Positions 11,351 through 23,898 of a DNA stretch of 64,000 nt are shown piece after piece; within the stretch, counting starts at the first letter, position 1, and each line of letters opens with the position of its first letter. The stretch is taken from NCBI GenBank assembly GCA_023055355.1, contig JALJCS010000001.1:68737381-68801380 (forward strand), read 5' to 3'. Below the pieces are notes generated by a model. That model made no database searches. It worked only from the letters and a program-made list of their open reading frames with translations, and had not been told where the DNA came from. A program made the position numbers and the translations under genes. Source of the DNA: Agelaius tricolor (Eukaryota > Chordata > Aves > Passeriformes > Icteridae).

Positions 11351-14300
11351 CTATGCAAATTCAGAAAAGCACATTCAGGAGCTGGGCTTGTGAAAGCTGG
11401 GAGGCTTCAGCTGATGGCAGGAGTCAGCCCTGAGATGGGGAGAAAGAAGCTAAGCAAAGACAGGGACTTAAAAATCTTCTCTGTACTGGGAGGTAACAAC
11501 TCATCCAGGATCTCTGATGGGCATAATATTGGATTTGTGCATTCCTATCAAATTTGTATGGAGGCACTCAAGATGCCAGACATCAACCCATCAGACATCT
11601 TTTCCAGAAAGCAGAAAAAAACATTCTTTGGCCATTTTTCAACCAACCATTCTATTAAAACCACTCTTCACATACAGCAACTTCAGGAAATCAGTAGCCA
11701 CTGTTGATTTTGGCTGGTTCCTTCCAGATCTCACAGTAGAAATATACATCAAGAGGACAAGAAGAGGAAAGGTAAGAGCCTTGTGCAAGAAACCTGATAC
11801 AAATCAAAGTGCTCCACTTTGAAATGCAACCATAAAAGGAAGAACAAAGACAGAAAAGATAGAAACAGAAGACGAAATATGAACCTGTATATATTTTCCT
11901 ATGCTAATGAAGCTTCATTCTTCCTGACCATTGAGAGTAATTTCATCAAGTGAGATTCTGTTTGTCTAAGATTACCTTTCTCCCCCTTGTATTGATTCTG
12001 CTTTCTTTCAGTTTTATTTGTGTAACACAAAAATTTTAGTATTGCAAGTACCTTGAAAAGAGTTTCCTAACAAAAGCTGGGATTTGGGATGCGATAAGAT
12101 AGGTGCAGCACAGAGAATTCTTCAGAAAACATTTATTATTTAGTAAAACAGAAAACATTTTAAAAAGTAATTATGACAAGAGAGTCATAAAAGGAAACAA
12201 AATAAGTAGTGGAGAATGAAGAGATATAAAAACAAAATAAAGAAAATCTTGCCTGTACATTTGGTTTTGTATGAAGGTATGAGCAATGTATTAAAATCTA
12301 TCAGACAAATCAATGCAGATTCACATGCAGCCTGAGTAACAGATTCCTCCTCATTGTGTTAGGCAGCTCTCAGCTGTCAAACATGAAATGGTGCAGCTCC
12401 CCATCCTTCCTGCAGCACTCAGGGATGGACAGCAGCAGCACTGCCTTGGAGGCAGCTGGAGGATGCCAGAGCAGTGTGTCTCGGCTCAGTGCAGGGCAGG
12501 CTCTCCTAGCAGCCCCAATTCCAGTCAACAAGAATGTGCTCATCTCTCTATGGAGCCTGAAATTTGGAGCTTTCCAGAGGTGTGCTCAACACATGGAAGC
12601 AAGCACAGCACCTTTTCTCTTTTATTTTGAGAGAGTAATCTTGGTGATGACAAGTGTGCCAGGTGAACCATCTTTGCCTGAAGGAACCTCAGATCCAGTT
12701 CTCTGTGCTGATGTCACAAGCAATTAAAGGCAGAGCCAAGTAAAAAAATTACACACATATTCACAGATCTATTAATTCCTTCTTTTTATCTACATCGTCT
12801 GTAATAATTCCAATTTCTTTCCCTTTTGTCCAGCATAAATTATTTGGGCATCTTCCTTTCTACTCCTACCAAGTCCGATATTTAAATTATTTTCTGCACA
12901 AAAGTCAGCTTTGCAGGAAAATCCAAATAGGAGATAACCTTTGGTATAGCCTTTGGAGACGCAGGCAAAAAGTCTCTTCCATTGATTTTACAGCTATTCC
13001 ATATAAAAATGGAAAACCACATGAATTTCCCAAATTTTCTGCCTGGTGGAAGGTAACGGAAAATCACAGACAAAACCAACATGCTTGCTTAGGTTAACTG
13101 AAAAAGCTGAAATTCAAACCTGACACTGATCTCAACCTATCAACTACTAAGTCCAGAACTTTCAAAAGAGTAGCTCTGTGGAGGGACCTCAATTGATGTT
13201 CACCTAGCATTTTTTGTGTATCCTGACAGAGAGCAGTGGCAGGCATATAAACCTTCCTTAGGCTTATAGCAAGGAGTCAATTTCCAAGCTTCTCAATTCC
13301 ATGACATATTTTTTCTGAAAGCTCAACAGTCTAAAAAAAAAAAAAGGCAATTAAATATTTACTGTTAGATTGCTTATTTTTTTTCTTAAAGCAGCTACCA
13401 CTTGCTTTTACTGACACAACATACTGGTTTTTTAATCACTGCAGGAGAACTGTAGCACATAAGATTTTGTTATAGCTATGAAGCAGTATCTTAAACCAAA
13501 AATAGAACAGAGAACTAAAATAAAAGACAAGTCAGAATTTAAATTAATCTTGAGTCAAGAAAAACTGTTAGTGCAAAAGGCACCTAAGGAGAATTGGAAG
13601 TCAGGTCCCCTGGAGGAAAATCTAGATCCAAATAAAAGCGTCCCATTCAGAAATATTCTTCCTCTGCCTTCCCTAGAGGGTGCAGTCATTAGACATCTTG
13701 CCTCCTGATCCAAATTGTCTCTACATCCTGCTTCACTAAAAATGGCCCAGAGTCAGCAGCTGTCAGCCACTTCGTTCCTGCTAAACCCCCTCGAGGAATC
13801 AAAAATCCCACTATTGCTTGATGTCTGCATTCCCATATTCCCACAAGGCCTCTGCTGAGACTGGGATCTCCTTTGACCCAGTCTGCACACAAACCTATAA
13901 CAAGAGCCTCACAGAAGGTCTGTGTCTGCTCCTGGGCTAATGCAGGAGAAATAATTCAAAGTGTCCAGGCTCTGAGAACAGAGCAGGAACACAGCAGTAC
14001 CACCAGAGTCTCCATTTTATTTTCTGAGTCTGACCCAGTATTTCCTCCAGGCTGGATGCCACCGGGGTTTCTCCACTGCAATGTGATGTTTCATATATCC
14101 TAGTCCGTTCCTGAATCCAAGACAAGGTCTTTGCTGTAAAGATTATATGGCATAAAGCAATAAATAACACATCAAAAAGAAAGGTGGAGTCACTCCCACA
14201 AGGCCACAGCACAGGATGGTCATCAAACCAATACCAAAGCCCTTCTCACCTGACTCCCAGCCCAGAATGCTTGGCATACATTTAGCAGGAACTCAGGGTT

Positions 14301-15299
14301 CCTGTAGATGAGCCACAGCACCATGGATTGAATTTATATGTGCACAGTTCTACTTAATATGCATATTCTGGTCCTCACAACATCCTCCAGCCTCCTCATC
14401 CACCCAGAAAACCAGCTACCCTGTATGGCCCAGGCTTTCTTAAGTAATCAGCATAGCATGTTACTTGTTGGTTTACAAAACAGCAGTAAATGGACACTTT
14501 GACACCTGGCTTCAATGAGTTCTTGAAATCTGCTCTTCACAAGTATTGCCAATAAAGCAGCTTAAATCTTTAGCAGAAGAAATGAACACGAATGTGCTAA
14601 TGAATAAAACCCAATTTGATTTAGCTTAAAATTAAGTATCTTTGAACAGAATACTCAAAAAACTGGTTCTGCTTGTTTGTCCATTATCTATACTTCACAT
14701 GTTGCTATTTTTTTAGGAACTCAATAGAGTGCAGAAAGGGATATAAACAGACTGTCAAACCTAGTATCTGCAGGCCAAAGGAGCATAAAAATATTTTTTT
14801 TTGCCTTTTCACTATTCTAAATGTCATTGATGCTGTACTGAGAAATTATTCAATATACTGGAACATCCTATTTCATGCTGTGTGATTTCTGATGTATGGT
14901 ATTTTTACTCTAGGTTAGTAACTTGGAAAACTGACTGGAGTTGTGTAGCTTATTAGCCCAACTCCATTCAACACTGTGTGCTTGAAGAAGATCAGCTACT
15001 GCATTATTGAGCTATTGATTACTGGATAAGAAGCCAAATCACTCTCTATTTATGTAACACTGGCAGATAAGTATATGATGGGCCACCACATAACAGGTCT
15101 CCAATGAATACAGCAGTCAAACTACAATTATTACTTAAGAGGCGAGGAGACCTTCAGAAGGCAAAGCAATGTCACGGCTGTACACCTCTGTACATGAGCA
15201 GTAAGGACCAGGTTAGCAGCAGTGGGGATCATTGCTGATTCATGGAAACTTCTTTTACATCTGTCTTTTGGCTTACGTGGATTAGGGAGATCTGTAGAC
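11351..15299. other. Non-coding, no gene seen
   Basis: Unique-looking DNA with an octamer ATGCAAAT at 11353-11360 and short open frames. The longest frames (11312-11707 and 12356-12727, plus) share their region with other frames and show no domain, no splice context and no recognisable protein. A 13-base A run lies near 13333. Confidence 0.55.
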
Positions 15300-15623
15300 T
15301 GTTGTCATTATATTGTGAGAGTTCTAGTGTCATTACAGTGCAAGGGTTCCATATTGCTAGAGTTTTGTACCTCCTTGATGTTTCTCATAGGCAGCTCCTC
15401 CGGGCACTGACTCTTCCTTGTCCTCACAGCAGCCAACTGACTCCAGTTCCCCCCAGCCAACCAATCCACTCTTTTATAACACTCTTCTTCTTATTGGCTA
15501 CAGCTGTGGCCTGTTAACATCAGGCCTGCTCCTAATTCTTAATAATTGGCTCAGCTGCAACTCCTTAGGGGGTAAGATTACTTTCTATACTACCTTTATT
15601 TACTTATGTTCTATCCCCCTACA
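15300..15623 (-). mobile_element. ERV-type LTR, probably passerine
   Basis: Read on the minus strand, the segment starts TGTAGGGGGATAG and ends ATAATGACAACA, giving the TG...CA termini of an LTR at about 324 bp. It contains AGCCAAT-type boxes followed by a clean TATA box (TATAAAAG, plus-strand complement near 15474) about midway, which fits a U3/R layout. The blend of GGAGCAGGCCTGATGTTAAC and TGTAGCCAATAAGAAGAAG segments matches my memory of an abundant passerine LTR, but I cannot name the family. No target-site duplication is visible: the six flanking bases differ. It abuts a second, unrelated LTR remnant 330 bp to the right. Confidence 0.55.
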
Positions 15624-15952
15624 CGTGATAATCCTTTTTTTGGAACACAATTAATCTTTTCTGAAGGACATATCATGGACTTGGTTGGACAAGAAGCGGA
15701 CAAGAAGCCAAGCCTACTACTTCCCTTTGTGAACTACCACAAATATAGCAAGATTGAATTTGGATCCCTTTTTCTGCACAACTTTGGCTTGTACAGGCAC
15801 TCATCCAGGCCTTCTTTCCATTAAAGTGAAAGGTCCCATGGTCCAAGTAAAGCAAGTCACTTGGCCTAGCTCTCCATGGGCCTCCAGTTTGTCTCATTTT
15901 TCTGTTTTACTGGCTACTTACCCCATAGAGTTTCTAGATCTCATTTGGGCAC
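15624..15952 (-). mobile_element. Possible endogenous retrovirus internal remnant
   Basis: This lies directly downstream (minus strand) of the ERVL-type LTR. Right after the LTR end it reads GTGCCCAAATGAGATCT, which partly resembles the tRNA primer-binding region expected there (recalled avian pattern TGGTGCCCAAC...). A 74-codon minus-strand open frame (15673-15897) covers most of it. It has a CYICGS segment but nothing I can place in gag, protease or polymerase. On the plus strand an 11-bp unit GGACAAGAAGC is doubled near 15687. The stretch is far too short for a functional retrovirus, and I infer a deleted relic. It could equally be plain genomic DNA between two insertions. Confidence 0.35.
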
Positions 15953-16563
15953 TGTCATGATTTCACCCCAGGCAGCAGCCAACCCCACAGAGCCACTCTC
16001 TCGTCTCCCACCAGCAGGCTCAGGGAGAGAATCAGAAGGGTAAAAGTCAGAAAACTCATGGATTGAGATAAAGACAATTTAGCAGGGAAAGCAAAATCTG
16101 TGCATACAAACAAAATTTAAAAAAGAATCGATTCATTGCTTCCCATGGGCAGGCAGTTGTTCAACCATCTCCAGGAGAGCAGGATCCCATCACACATAAC
16201 AGTTGCTTGGGAAAAACCAATGCTATCACTCCAAATGTCCCCCCTTTTCTTCTAATTCCCTGCAGTTAATATACTGAACATAATGTCATATGGTCTGCAA
16301 TATCCTTTTGGTCAGCTGAGATCACCTGTCCCACCTGTGTCTCCTCCCAATCTCCTGTGCATCCCCAGCCTCCTCACCAGCATGGCAGCAAGAAAAGCAG
16401 GAAAGGCCTTGGGTCTGTGCAAGCCCTGCTCAGTAATAACAGAAATATCTCTATATTATCAACCCTGTGTTCAGCACAGATCCAAAAACAGCCCTAAACA
16501 CTTTGCCACTGTGAAGAACATTAACTCCACCCCAGCCAAAGCCAGGGTAGCCACATTGTGACA
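15953..16563 (-). mobile_element. ERVL-type LTR (avian)
   Basis: On the minus strand this is a full-length-looking LTR of about 611 bp. It starts TGTCACAATGTGG and ends GGGTGAAATCATGACA. The order of landmarks matches the widespread avian ERVL LTR as I remember it: a GGAGTTAATGTTC segment near the start; GAGGCTGGGG with a GGGAGGAGACACAG segment; GACCAAAAGGATATTGCAGA; a TATA-like CAGTATATTAAC near 16270; CCTGGAGATGGTTGAAC with CTGCCTGCCCATGGGAAG; then TGTCTTTATCTCAATCCATG just before the end. Flanking bases (GGCAC left, TTACT right) do not form the expected 5-bp duplication, consistent with an old or rearranged copy. Confidence 0.82.
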
Positions 16564-17560
16564 TTACTCAGCTCTTGCTTCCAAGAGACTGGCCTCAGCT
16601 AAATAGGAATTACTCTGGACAGACATTATGGGTTGGGGCTGTCTCATTTTGAGACCAGCAATCCAGGAAAGCCCCGAGAGACTTGATCCTTGATCCTCAC
16701 CTGTGATCGTGCTAGCTGCCTCAGGACTTGAGAAACATTTCCTGAAACAAACCCACACTATTTTGGTCGATCACAGCATGTTTTCTTGTTTTGAATTCTT
16801 TGAATGGAAAAGAAAAACATTCAACCATTAAAAACTAATGGCCACCCTATGGTTCCTGGTGCTCCTGAAGGATAACATTAACACAACCAATATGTATCAG
16901 AGGGAACCAGCTGTATATGTGCAAGCAACCCTCCATACTTACACTCCTTCAAAGAAATTCTCAGATGTTCCTTTTTCAAAAATATTAGTAAAAATATTGG
17001 TAAAGTTCTTCCTTTGTCATCTGCAAAGACAATGCAGATTAGGCAATTACACAGAGAGTAGGTAGGTCACCTTAGAAAAGCCTACACAAGGATACAGAAA
17101 ATATATTTGAGCTACACTAGCTTTGGGATTGCTTGAGAAAAATCCAGCTGGCATTTAAATTACGGAAACTTGCATTTTTAGATGGTAACAGACCATCACT
17201 TCTGGTCTCTAAAAATGGCTTCTTTAAAAAAAAAAAAAAAGTACTTTAACTGGCCAGCTTACAGATCAGAAGATCCAGTAGACAAGATGACTCTATTTTA
17301 TACTGGAAACAATATTTGTCTTTTAACCAAATTCCCCCTCATCTGCAATAAACATAAATTCACTACAGGTCAAACTTCTTTTTTCACATGATAAATTCCA
17401 GTTTTTTCTCCTAGCTCCCTATTTCTGAACCAAGGAGAACAATCCCACAGAGAAATGATTCCATATGGGTGTTTAAAAAATGTCATAAAACCAGACTACT
17501 AATGTCTTGGAAGGCTTGCAGAGTGCATGGCACAACCACTGTTACACAGCTGCCCCTTGT
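16564..17560. other. Non-coding, no gene seen
   Basis: Short open frames only. A 15-base A run occurs near 17226-17240. No repeats or conserved-looking blocks stand out. Confidence 0.5.
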
Positions 17561-17822
17561 GCTGCGGAGCAGGTTCCGTGTCATTCCCAGCACCTGCAGT
17601 GCAAGCAGTCACGCTTGCGGTGCTGCTCACAGGCTCCCACACCCTTATCTGATGTGTTTGCTCTGCGGGAGAGTCCTGGCGCTCACCACGGCACAATGGA
17701 CACTTGTGGAGAGATCATCGTGCTGTAATGAGCATCTGGAGGGACGTGGGGAGGAGGATGCATTCCTGCTGCATGCGGGCAGCCACGGGGGAAGGTTACA
17801 CTCCGAGTCCTTGGCACTGCGC
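17561..17822. promoter_or_regulatory. Small CpG-rich patch
   Basis: About 13 CpG dinucleotides by hand count in roughly 260 bp, in a background where CpG is rare. The patch also has CTGCAG/CACCTG-type motifs and overlapping open frames in three frames on the plus strand and one on the minus. Downstream (17826-17870) is a TATTAGCAAAATATT-like AT-rich segment. It could be a small CpG island, an enhancer or the edge of an unannotated non-coding transcript's promoter. No TATA box or exon could be defined. Confidence 0.3.
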
Positions 17823-20800
17823 TGATACTGTTGATAGCAATTTCAATGGAAACATTGTTATTAGCAAAATATTTTCCCCACCCCTCTGTATTGCTTACAA
17901 CTGGCAGCGAAGCAGGGGAATTCCACTGCTCACATATTTTAAATGGTTAGAGAGATGATGTTTTTAAATGGTCTTTTTGTAACATATTTTGGGAGGTTTG
18001 CCTTATGCTGCACTGCAGAGTTTGCATTTTTTTAAAGACTGTATCCATGTACTCTGGACTGATAAGGAAATGTCTTCCTAGTGCAGTAGCTTTAAAAGAC
18101 TTGTTTGTTTATGACTCTGTGTAATGCTATCAGTCAATATTTTCCTCCAGTACTAAGAAGTTCAAAAATGATTTAGTATTAAGTAAAAGGCTGTGCAGTC
18201 AGAACTCTGAAATGAGAATAGTTCATGTGATGGGTAACTGCAGGTCTGCACAGTAGAAAATACCATTCAAAATCAGGGACATCTGTAGCCCAAGTTTCCT
18301 TGATAGCTCTAAGGTAGAAAAACATTTCTTGCATCTTGCCTCAAAAAGGATCCAAAAAAGTTTAATGAGCCTAGTCCAATATTGATGAAAAGATTTATCT
18401 CAAAAAAAAAAAAAGAATAATTCATTTCTCCTAAACTGTAGATAACTATCCTTTTAAAAATATATTCAACACTCACTCAGTTTTACAAACCTCTTTCCAC
18501 CTTTAAGATCCCCTTGTTGGCTGAGCTGATGAAACAGATAAAAGTTAGGAGTGAATGTAGCAATGCTGCCTGTCCTTTTCTGATACAGTGGTCTCTGGCA
18601 CTGTGCACTGTTTTAGTGGTCTTTAGTGACAGTTCAAAGACGGAATTGTGGGGAAGATGCCCTATTACTGTTACACACAGCCTTCATTTAATCTAGCAGA
18701 GAGGTTGTGCATCCAAAACAGCACATAATTCTTCTTGTAGGGGCTGTGCCATAATTGTCGCATTGCACTCACAATCATCATTAACATTTCCTGTCAGATC
18801 TGCTGGTAAATGAATAGCCAAATTGTTTCTCTGGTTAACTGTGCTTAGTGCATTTCCAGTAATCACCCAGCTCCTGCACATGTTTGCAGCCTGATGCAGT
18901 ATCAGGATGGGGTATAACTAAGTGACTGGTAAACATACAATGCTTTAATAAAAAAAAAAACCCAAAAAACAGAAGCAAAAAATCAGAGATGTTTTAGAAG
19001 CACATCAGTAACCAACCTGAATGCATTTGTTTTTAAATTCTTCTGTCACCCCCTGTGCAAAACAAGGTATAAAAGTCCAATCTGCTACTGAAAATGTTTG
19101 AAATTTCACACACAGTGTTGAATTTCAGTGGTTTAACTTAACTAACTCTGCCCACCAAACTGAAATTAAACATAGCTCATCACCAGCAGAACTCATTATA
19201 TTGGAATTTCACCAGAAATATGAAGAGAGATATGTTCTTTTATTTGATTTTCTCATAAAAGAAAGGAGCAGATTGGATTTTTTAAATTAACTTTACACTG
19301 AGATTTTACTATTTTTATAGCAGAGTGTAAGCCAGGGGGAAAAAAGCCCCACACTGCCACACGCAACCCAAAGTTGGGGTGAAAGTGCTCTGATCCAGAT
19401 ACTAAACACCACAGAAAGAGTATTTTATAATTACATTTCAAAAGATCATATTTTCTCAGCTCCCTGTCTGCATTACACAGTCTTGCCAATGTAGGGTACT
19501 AACAACCTACCCTGATCATGGTAATCTCACATAACAAACACCAGCAGAAAGGAAAGGGGGGAATCTCTGATATTTTGCTCCACTCTGACTGCAGTTTGGC
19601 AAGAATCTGTAATGGTTTCATTCCTCAAGAATCAGATTACCACTCTTAAAGCTGCTTGTGAGAGCATTCTGTCTCTCCATTAGCTACTCAGGCTGAATAA
19701 CTGTATACATGTGTGTGTCCAGGCATGTATGTTAATATAAAACCACTGCAGTAATAGATATGTCAGAATTAGAAGTAGCCTATGATTTGCAATATTGTCA
19801 AATTTTGTAACATTTTCAAAATCACAACCATTCATAAAGAAGTTTTTCAAACTAAGCTTCTATCTCAAGTTCCTTTATTTGCAAAAAACACTGTGGCCTT
19901 TGGTACAGGGATCTTCCTTCATTGTTTTGGGGATAATGAAATATGGTGAATAAACAAATGAAAAACAAAGCCTTCAAAATAATCAAAATGATGGCCTGCT
20001 TAACACAACACAGGGAAGTTTGAATGCAGTCCAAGGATACCATACTGCTCTTGCTTTTTGCCAGGGAAGACAGCAGAGATGTCAGAGCAAAAATAAGCTT
20101 CAGTTGTGGTGGGTGCATGCTGTGGGGGCCAGAGCAAGAACCAAAGCTCACTGATTCTGCTGCCACTCATGCAGGATCCAGCACACACTCCCTGAAAGGG
20201 AGCACCCACAGCAAACTGGGGAATTTCCAGATATCTACAAAAGGCAGTGCAAGCTTGAGGGCAAGAGCAGCAATTTCATTCCCTTCAGCTTGACGCCCTA
20301 GGCAGCTACCTACTCTGCTTATGATCAGACCAGTCATGCAGTAGAAACAGGAGGAAGGAGGTGGATATCCTGACAAATCCACTAGAGCTGATGTGTTCAG
20401 CTATTGACAGTGCTGTATTGTGTTAGAAAGATTAAAATAAATATAAGGTCGTGCTAAACTGATGGGTTTTGTTCTTGTTGGGTACAGCTACTGAGTAGCA
20501 GAGACATTCAAGCCTTAAGATTGCAAGGTAATGCTCCCAGTTCTACTAAAAGCATAGGAATATAGGATACATGCAGCCCAACAACTCAGCAATTCCTCAG
20601 AATGCTTCACAGACCTTTTAAAATTTGGTTCTTCATTGGAGAGAGAAATGAGCTGAAAATGCAGATGGCAGGAGGCAACTTGTGTTCTAGGAGGCTCTCG
20701 CCTCTCTGAGGAGGAGAAGGGGCAAAAAAAGCACCACAGACTTCAAACAGACTTTCCAGTAATGATGTGTGTGTTACCACTTGCTTACAAAGGCAGAGAA

Positions 20801-22260
20801 AGAGAGGCAGAGAGAAAGAAGATGCTGATTTTCTGCCCGCTACAAAGCAGCAAAGCAGCTCCATTGATGAAATCATCATCTCTAGCCTCTGCCTGCTGGG
20901 CACAGTCTGCTGGGACTGAGCAACCAAGGTGGAGCCTTTCATGTGGAAACGGAGGTGCCTCATGCCATGTGACCCAGAAGACAGCCAAAAGCTGCCTCAT
21001 ATTCAAAGACTTATGTGTAAAGGCAAATGAGACCAAGTTCAGTTTATTGTCTTAGAAAATAAGTATATTTGCTCCTGTTCTGGAGAGCAGGTCTTGTTCA
21101 AAAAAAACCTTAGTCTTGTTTGAAGCTGAACTGGTCTTTCATTTGCAATAAAGGTAATTGAGTAGAAGGAACAAAGGCATTATTATTATGATGCCTTCTG
21201 TTAGTTTTTTTTCTTTGACTAGTCATTTGTCTAAGTGTTAGTGACATAGTAAGATCATGACTAATGCCAAGATTTTTTTTTAATATTGTTGACAAGATGA
21301 AGGGCAACATGTTGTGTAGAGTGTGGGTCAGACTTAGAGAAATCTCAACTCCAGGTTTGGAATGTATATTTATATTAGAGCTATCAAGTTTAATCTGTTT
21401 GCCATTTAAGAGCATAAAAATCACATACATGACTTATCAGAGAAACTATAAAAGGAATTAGTTTGGTTCTTGAATAAGCATGATGAAGTCATGGAAATTA
21501 TTCACCAAGAACAAAAATTGGAAACTATTTTTGGCAGAGATAAAACAATAAGATATTTCTTTCAGCATTAAGGGGCAGGAGGTAGAGGGTCATGCACCCA
21601 GTGGCAGAAGAGGCTATGTATTTAAAATATGGCATACACACAACTCTGCTTATAATTAAGACTGTGCCAGCTTTTTACCTCAGCTACAACTTCCACAAAT
21701 TATTCCTTCTTTCTCAGCAGTTGCCATAAGATAACCAGATACTGTAAATCACACACTACCTTGCGTGTAAAAGCATTTAAATATTTTCCCTTCCCTCTTC
21801 TTGCCCCAAAGGAACCATTTATTTGAACTAAACTGTTGTTCCACAACACTGAAAAAATTCAGGAGAGGACATGAAACCAACAAACTTATCAACTCAGTGT
21901 GAAAAAAAAAATAGTTCAATTTTTTTGAGGGGACCCATTTGTAAAAAGGCCTCCCGTACATCTGTTAGAAGAGTTGTGAGGCTCTGTTATTTTGCTCATT
22001 AACTCACTGAGTTATAAAATCTGAAACACAAATGTGAGACTGGTACCTACAGTTCATACAGCAATCTGTCAAACCCCACCTTTTCATCAAAAGGTTTTTC
22101 CAGAGCCTGAACTCTCATCTGAGGCAAAATCAATCCATCACAGAATATCCTTTGTGAAAAGGATAGACTCCAAAGGATAGAAACAAACAATTATTCTCTC
22201 TTACCCCACAATGATGGGGAGGAAAAATCACTTTCCTTGGGGGCTGAGACAAAAGAGGAT
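17823..22260. other. Non-coding, no gene seen
   Basis: AT-rich DNA with A runs near 18401-18412 and 18951-18960. The open frames at about 19.85-21.06 kb occur on both strands through the same bases and carry no domain. No mobile element recognised. Confidence 0.55.
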
Positions 22261-22311
22261 ACTGTCTCAATATTCAGGTTACAAATGATGTAACCTGAAT
22301 ATTGAGACAGT
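22261..22311. repeat. Perfect 22-bp inverted repeat (hairpin, 7-nt loop)
   Basis: The left arm (22261-22282, starting ACTGTCTCAATATTC) is exactly the reverse complement of the right arm (22290-22311, ending ATATTGAGACAGT). The loop is AAATGAT. There is no mismatch in the stem, and the symmetry stops abruptly at both outer ends. No transposon terminal repeat family is recognised, and the surroundings are unique AT-rich DNA. Such a perfect short quasi-palindrome can arise by template switching during replication, or be a small foldback element. Confidence 0.95.
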
Positions 22312-23856
22312 CCCAGCAGAATGTTTAAAACAAGATACTGAGTAAATATGTGGAAGTCAGCCAAATTCACTTCTATTTGGTGAATAAAAACACTGAGGGA
22401 ATTCAGAGCACGATTATGAAGTTGTAGATGCAGTAAGAGAGGGAGATTCTGTAGCCTATAATAGAGTAGGATATAACATTAAAAAAGAAAGGTGGAATGA
22501 CTCACACCAGGTGAACACGATGAGATTGCAGTTTGTCAGAGCCACATCACTCAAAAGCAAGGCTGGTCATGCAAAACACCTTTCCACGGCACTGGCACTG
22601 TATGTTTGTGCATATCACATTGCCCATCCCCTCTCTGCAGATAATTGCATTTTGTGTTGCATTGACATGGCTTTCACTCTTCCCACTTTGAAAATTCAGG
22701 CTGTCCCAACACCACAGACTGCCTCCATTTTCTCCAAGAAAAGACAAAATTAAAGAAATGTAAAAGTTATTAAAAGGAGTGTTGTGACTTTCATGTCTGG
22801 AACCTCCAGTTTAGGAACAGGTTTGTCTATCCACATGGAAGAAGGAAGCAAACACATTTTGTAGGGCTATTTAAACAGTGCCTGTGGCTGCCTTTATTGA
22901 GAAGGCCCATCATTTAATACATGGATGATCACAGTATCATTATACATTTGATTTAAAAAAAAATTGAATGATTCCCTAGCTTCTTGATACTTCCATAGAC
23001 TCCCAATGTCTTAGGAAAAATACTTCTTGTTTAGAGAAAAGAAAAAAGGGTTTTCTTTCTTTCTTTTTAGAGCATATTTTGTAGCTGTTTAAAGCTACTC
23101 AGGGGTTTGATATGGTAGCAGTTCTAACAGAACTAGTTCCTAGTGTCACACTAGAAAAAATAAGGAAATAATAACCAAGTAGGTAAATACAATCACTTAT
23201 TTTTTTCCAAAAATATGGGAGGCAGAAGTAGACAGATATAGGTTTTACAATGTTCAAGAATGAGAGTAATGAGTTCCTTCTACTAGTGATGTCTTACCAA
23301 AAAAATCCTTCTTTTTCCAGAAAAAAAAATCATCCAATTAGTCCATCAACACTTGTATTATGCTATTTTCCTATTGTTGTAGCAGTAGAAGAGCTGGGCA
23401 GATAATGAATATTATTGAATATCATTGCAGCTATTTGTCAAATAGTACAGTTGATCTGTGGTGCTCATACACTAAAATCAAAGTTCTGCAATTGCAAAAT
23501 TTAGTAGAAACTATCTTAAACATGTGAAATAATGGTTGTTAATATTTGGAGCATTGCAACATAAAAATGAAAAATCTTCGAAAAATGCTTTTTTACAACA
23601 CAAGCAGGCAGAAAAGATTATTTTGTTGTCCCCAAAACAACATAAATAACAAGGCTAAGTCTGGTTTTGGCAGTTTGCTTCATCACACACTGACTATGAT
23701 CAAAAAGTCCTCCAGGCTTGGGATTTTTTTTGCACACTTATATTTTCTAGACTCCAGTGTCTCTCTGCTTAGTGTCATGACCCATAAAGATCCTCTAACT
23801 GGAAGAGGCATTGTGAGATCTCTGCCATCTGTCACAGTTCATTTGGTGAGGACAAG
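22312..23856. other. Non-coding, no gene seen
   Basis: AT-rich, with short T-rich tracts, including a (TTTC)n stub near 23052-23067. No gene or mobile element recognised. Confidence 0.5.
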
Positions 23857-23898
23857 ACCAGATTGGATTTGGACTGGACCAGACTGGATTTGACCTGG
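23857..23898. repeat. 21-bp tandem duplication
   Basis: Two adjacent 21-bp units (ACCAGATTGGATTTGGACTG... and ACCAGACTGGATTTGACCTG...), about three mismatches between them, followed by a partial third unit. It explains the repetitive tryptophan/aspartate-rich reading frames here. Confidence 0.85.

Noticed and set aside
22261..22311. Hairpin as a microRNA precursor
   Set aside because: The stem is perfectly paired, with a total length of 51 nt. Animal microRNA precursors are longer and contain bulges, and no flanking basal stem is visible.
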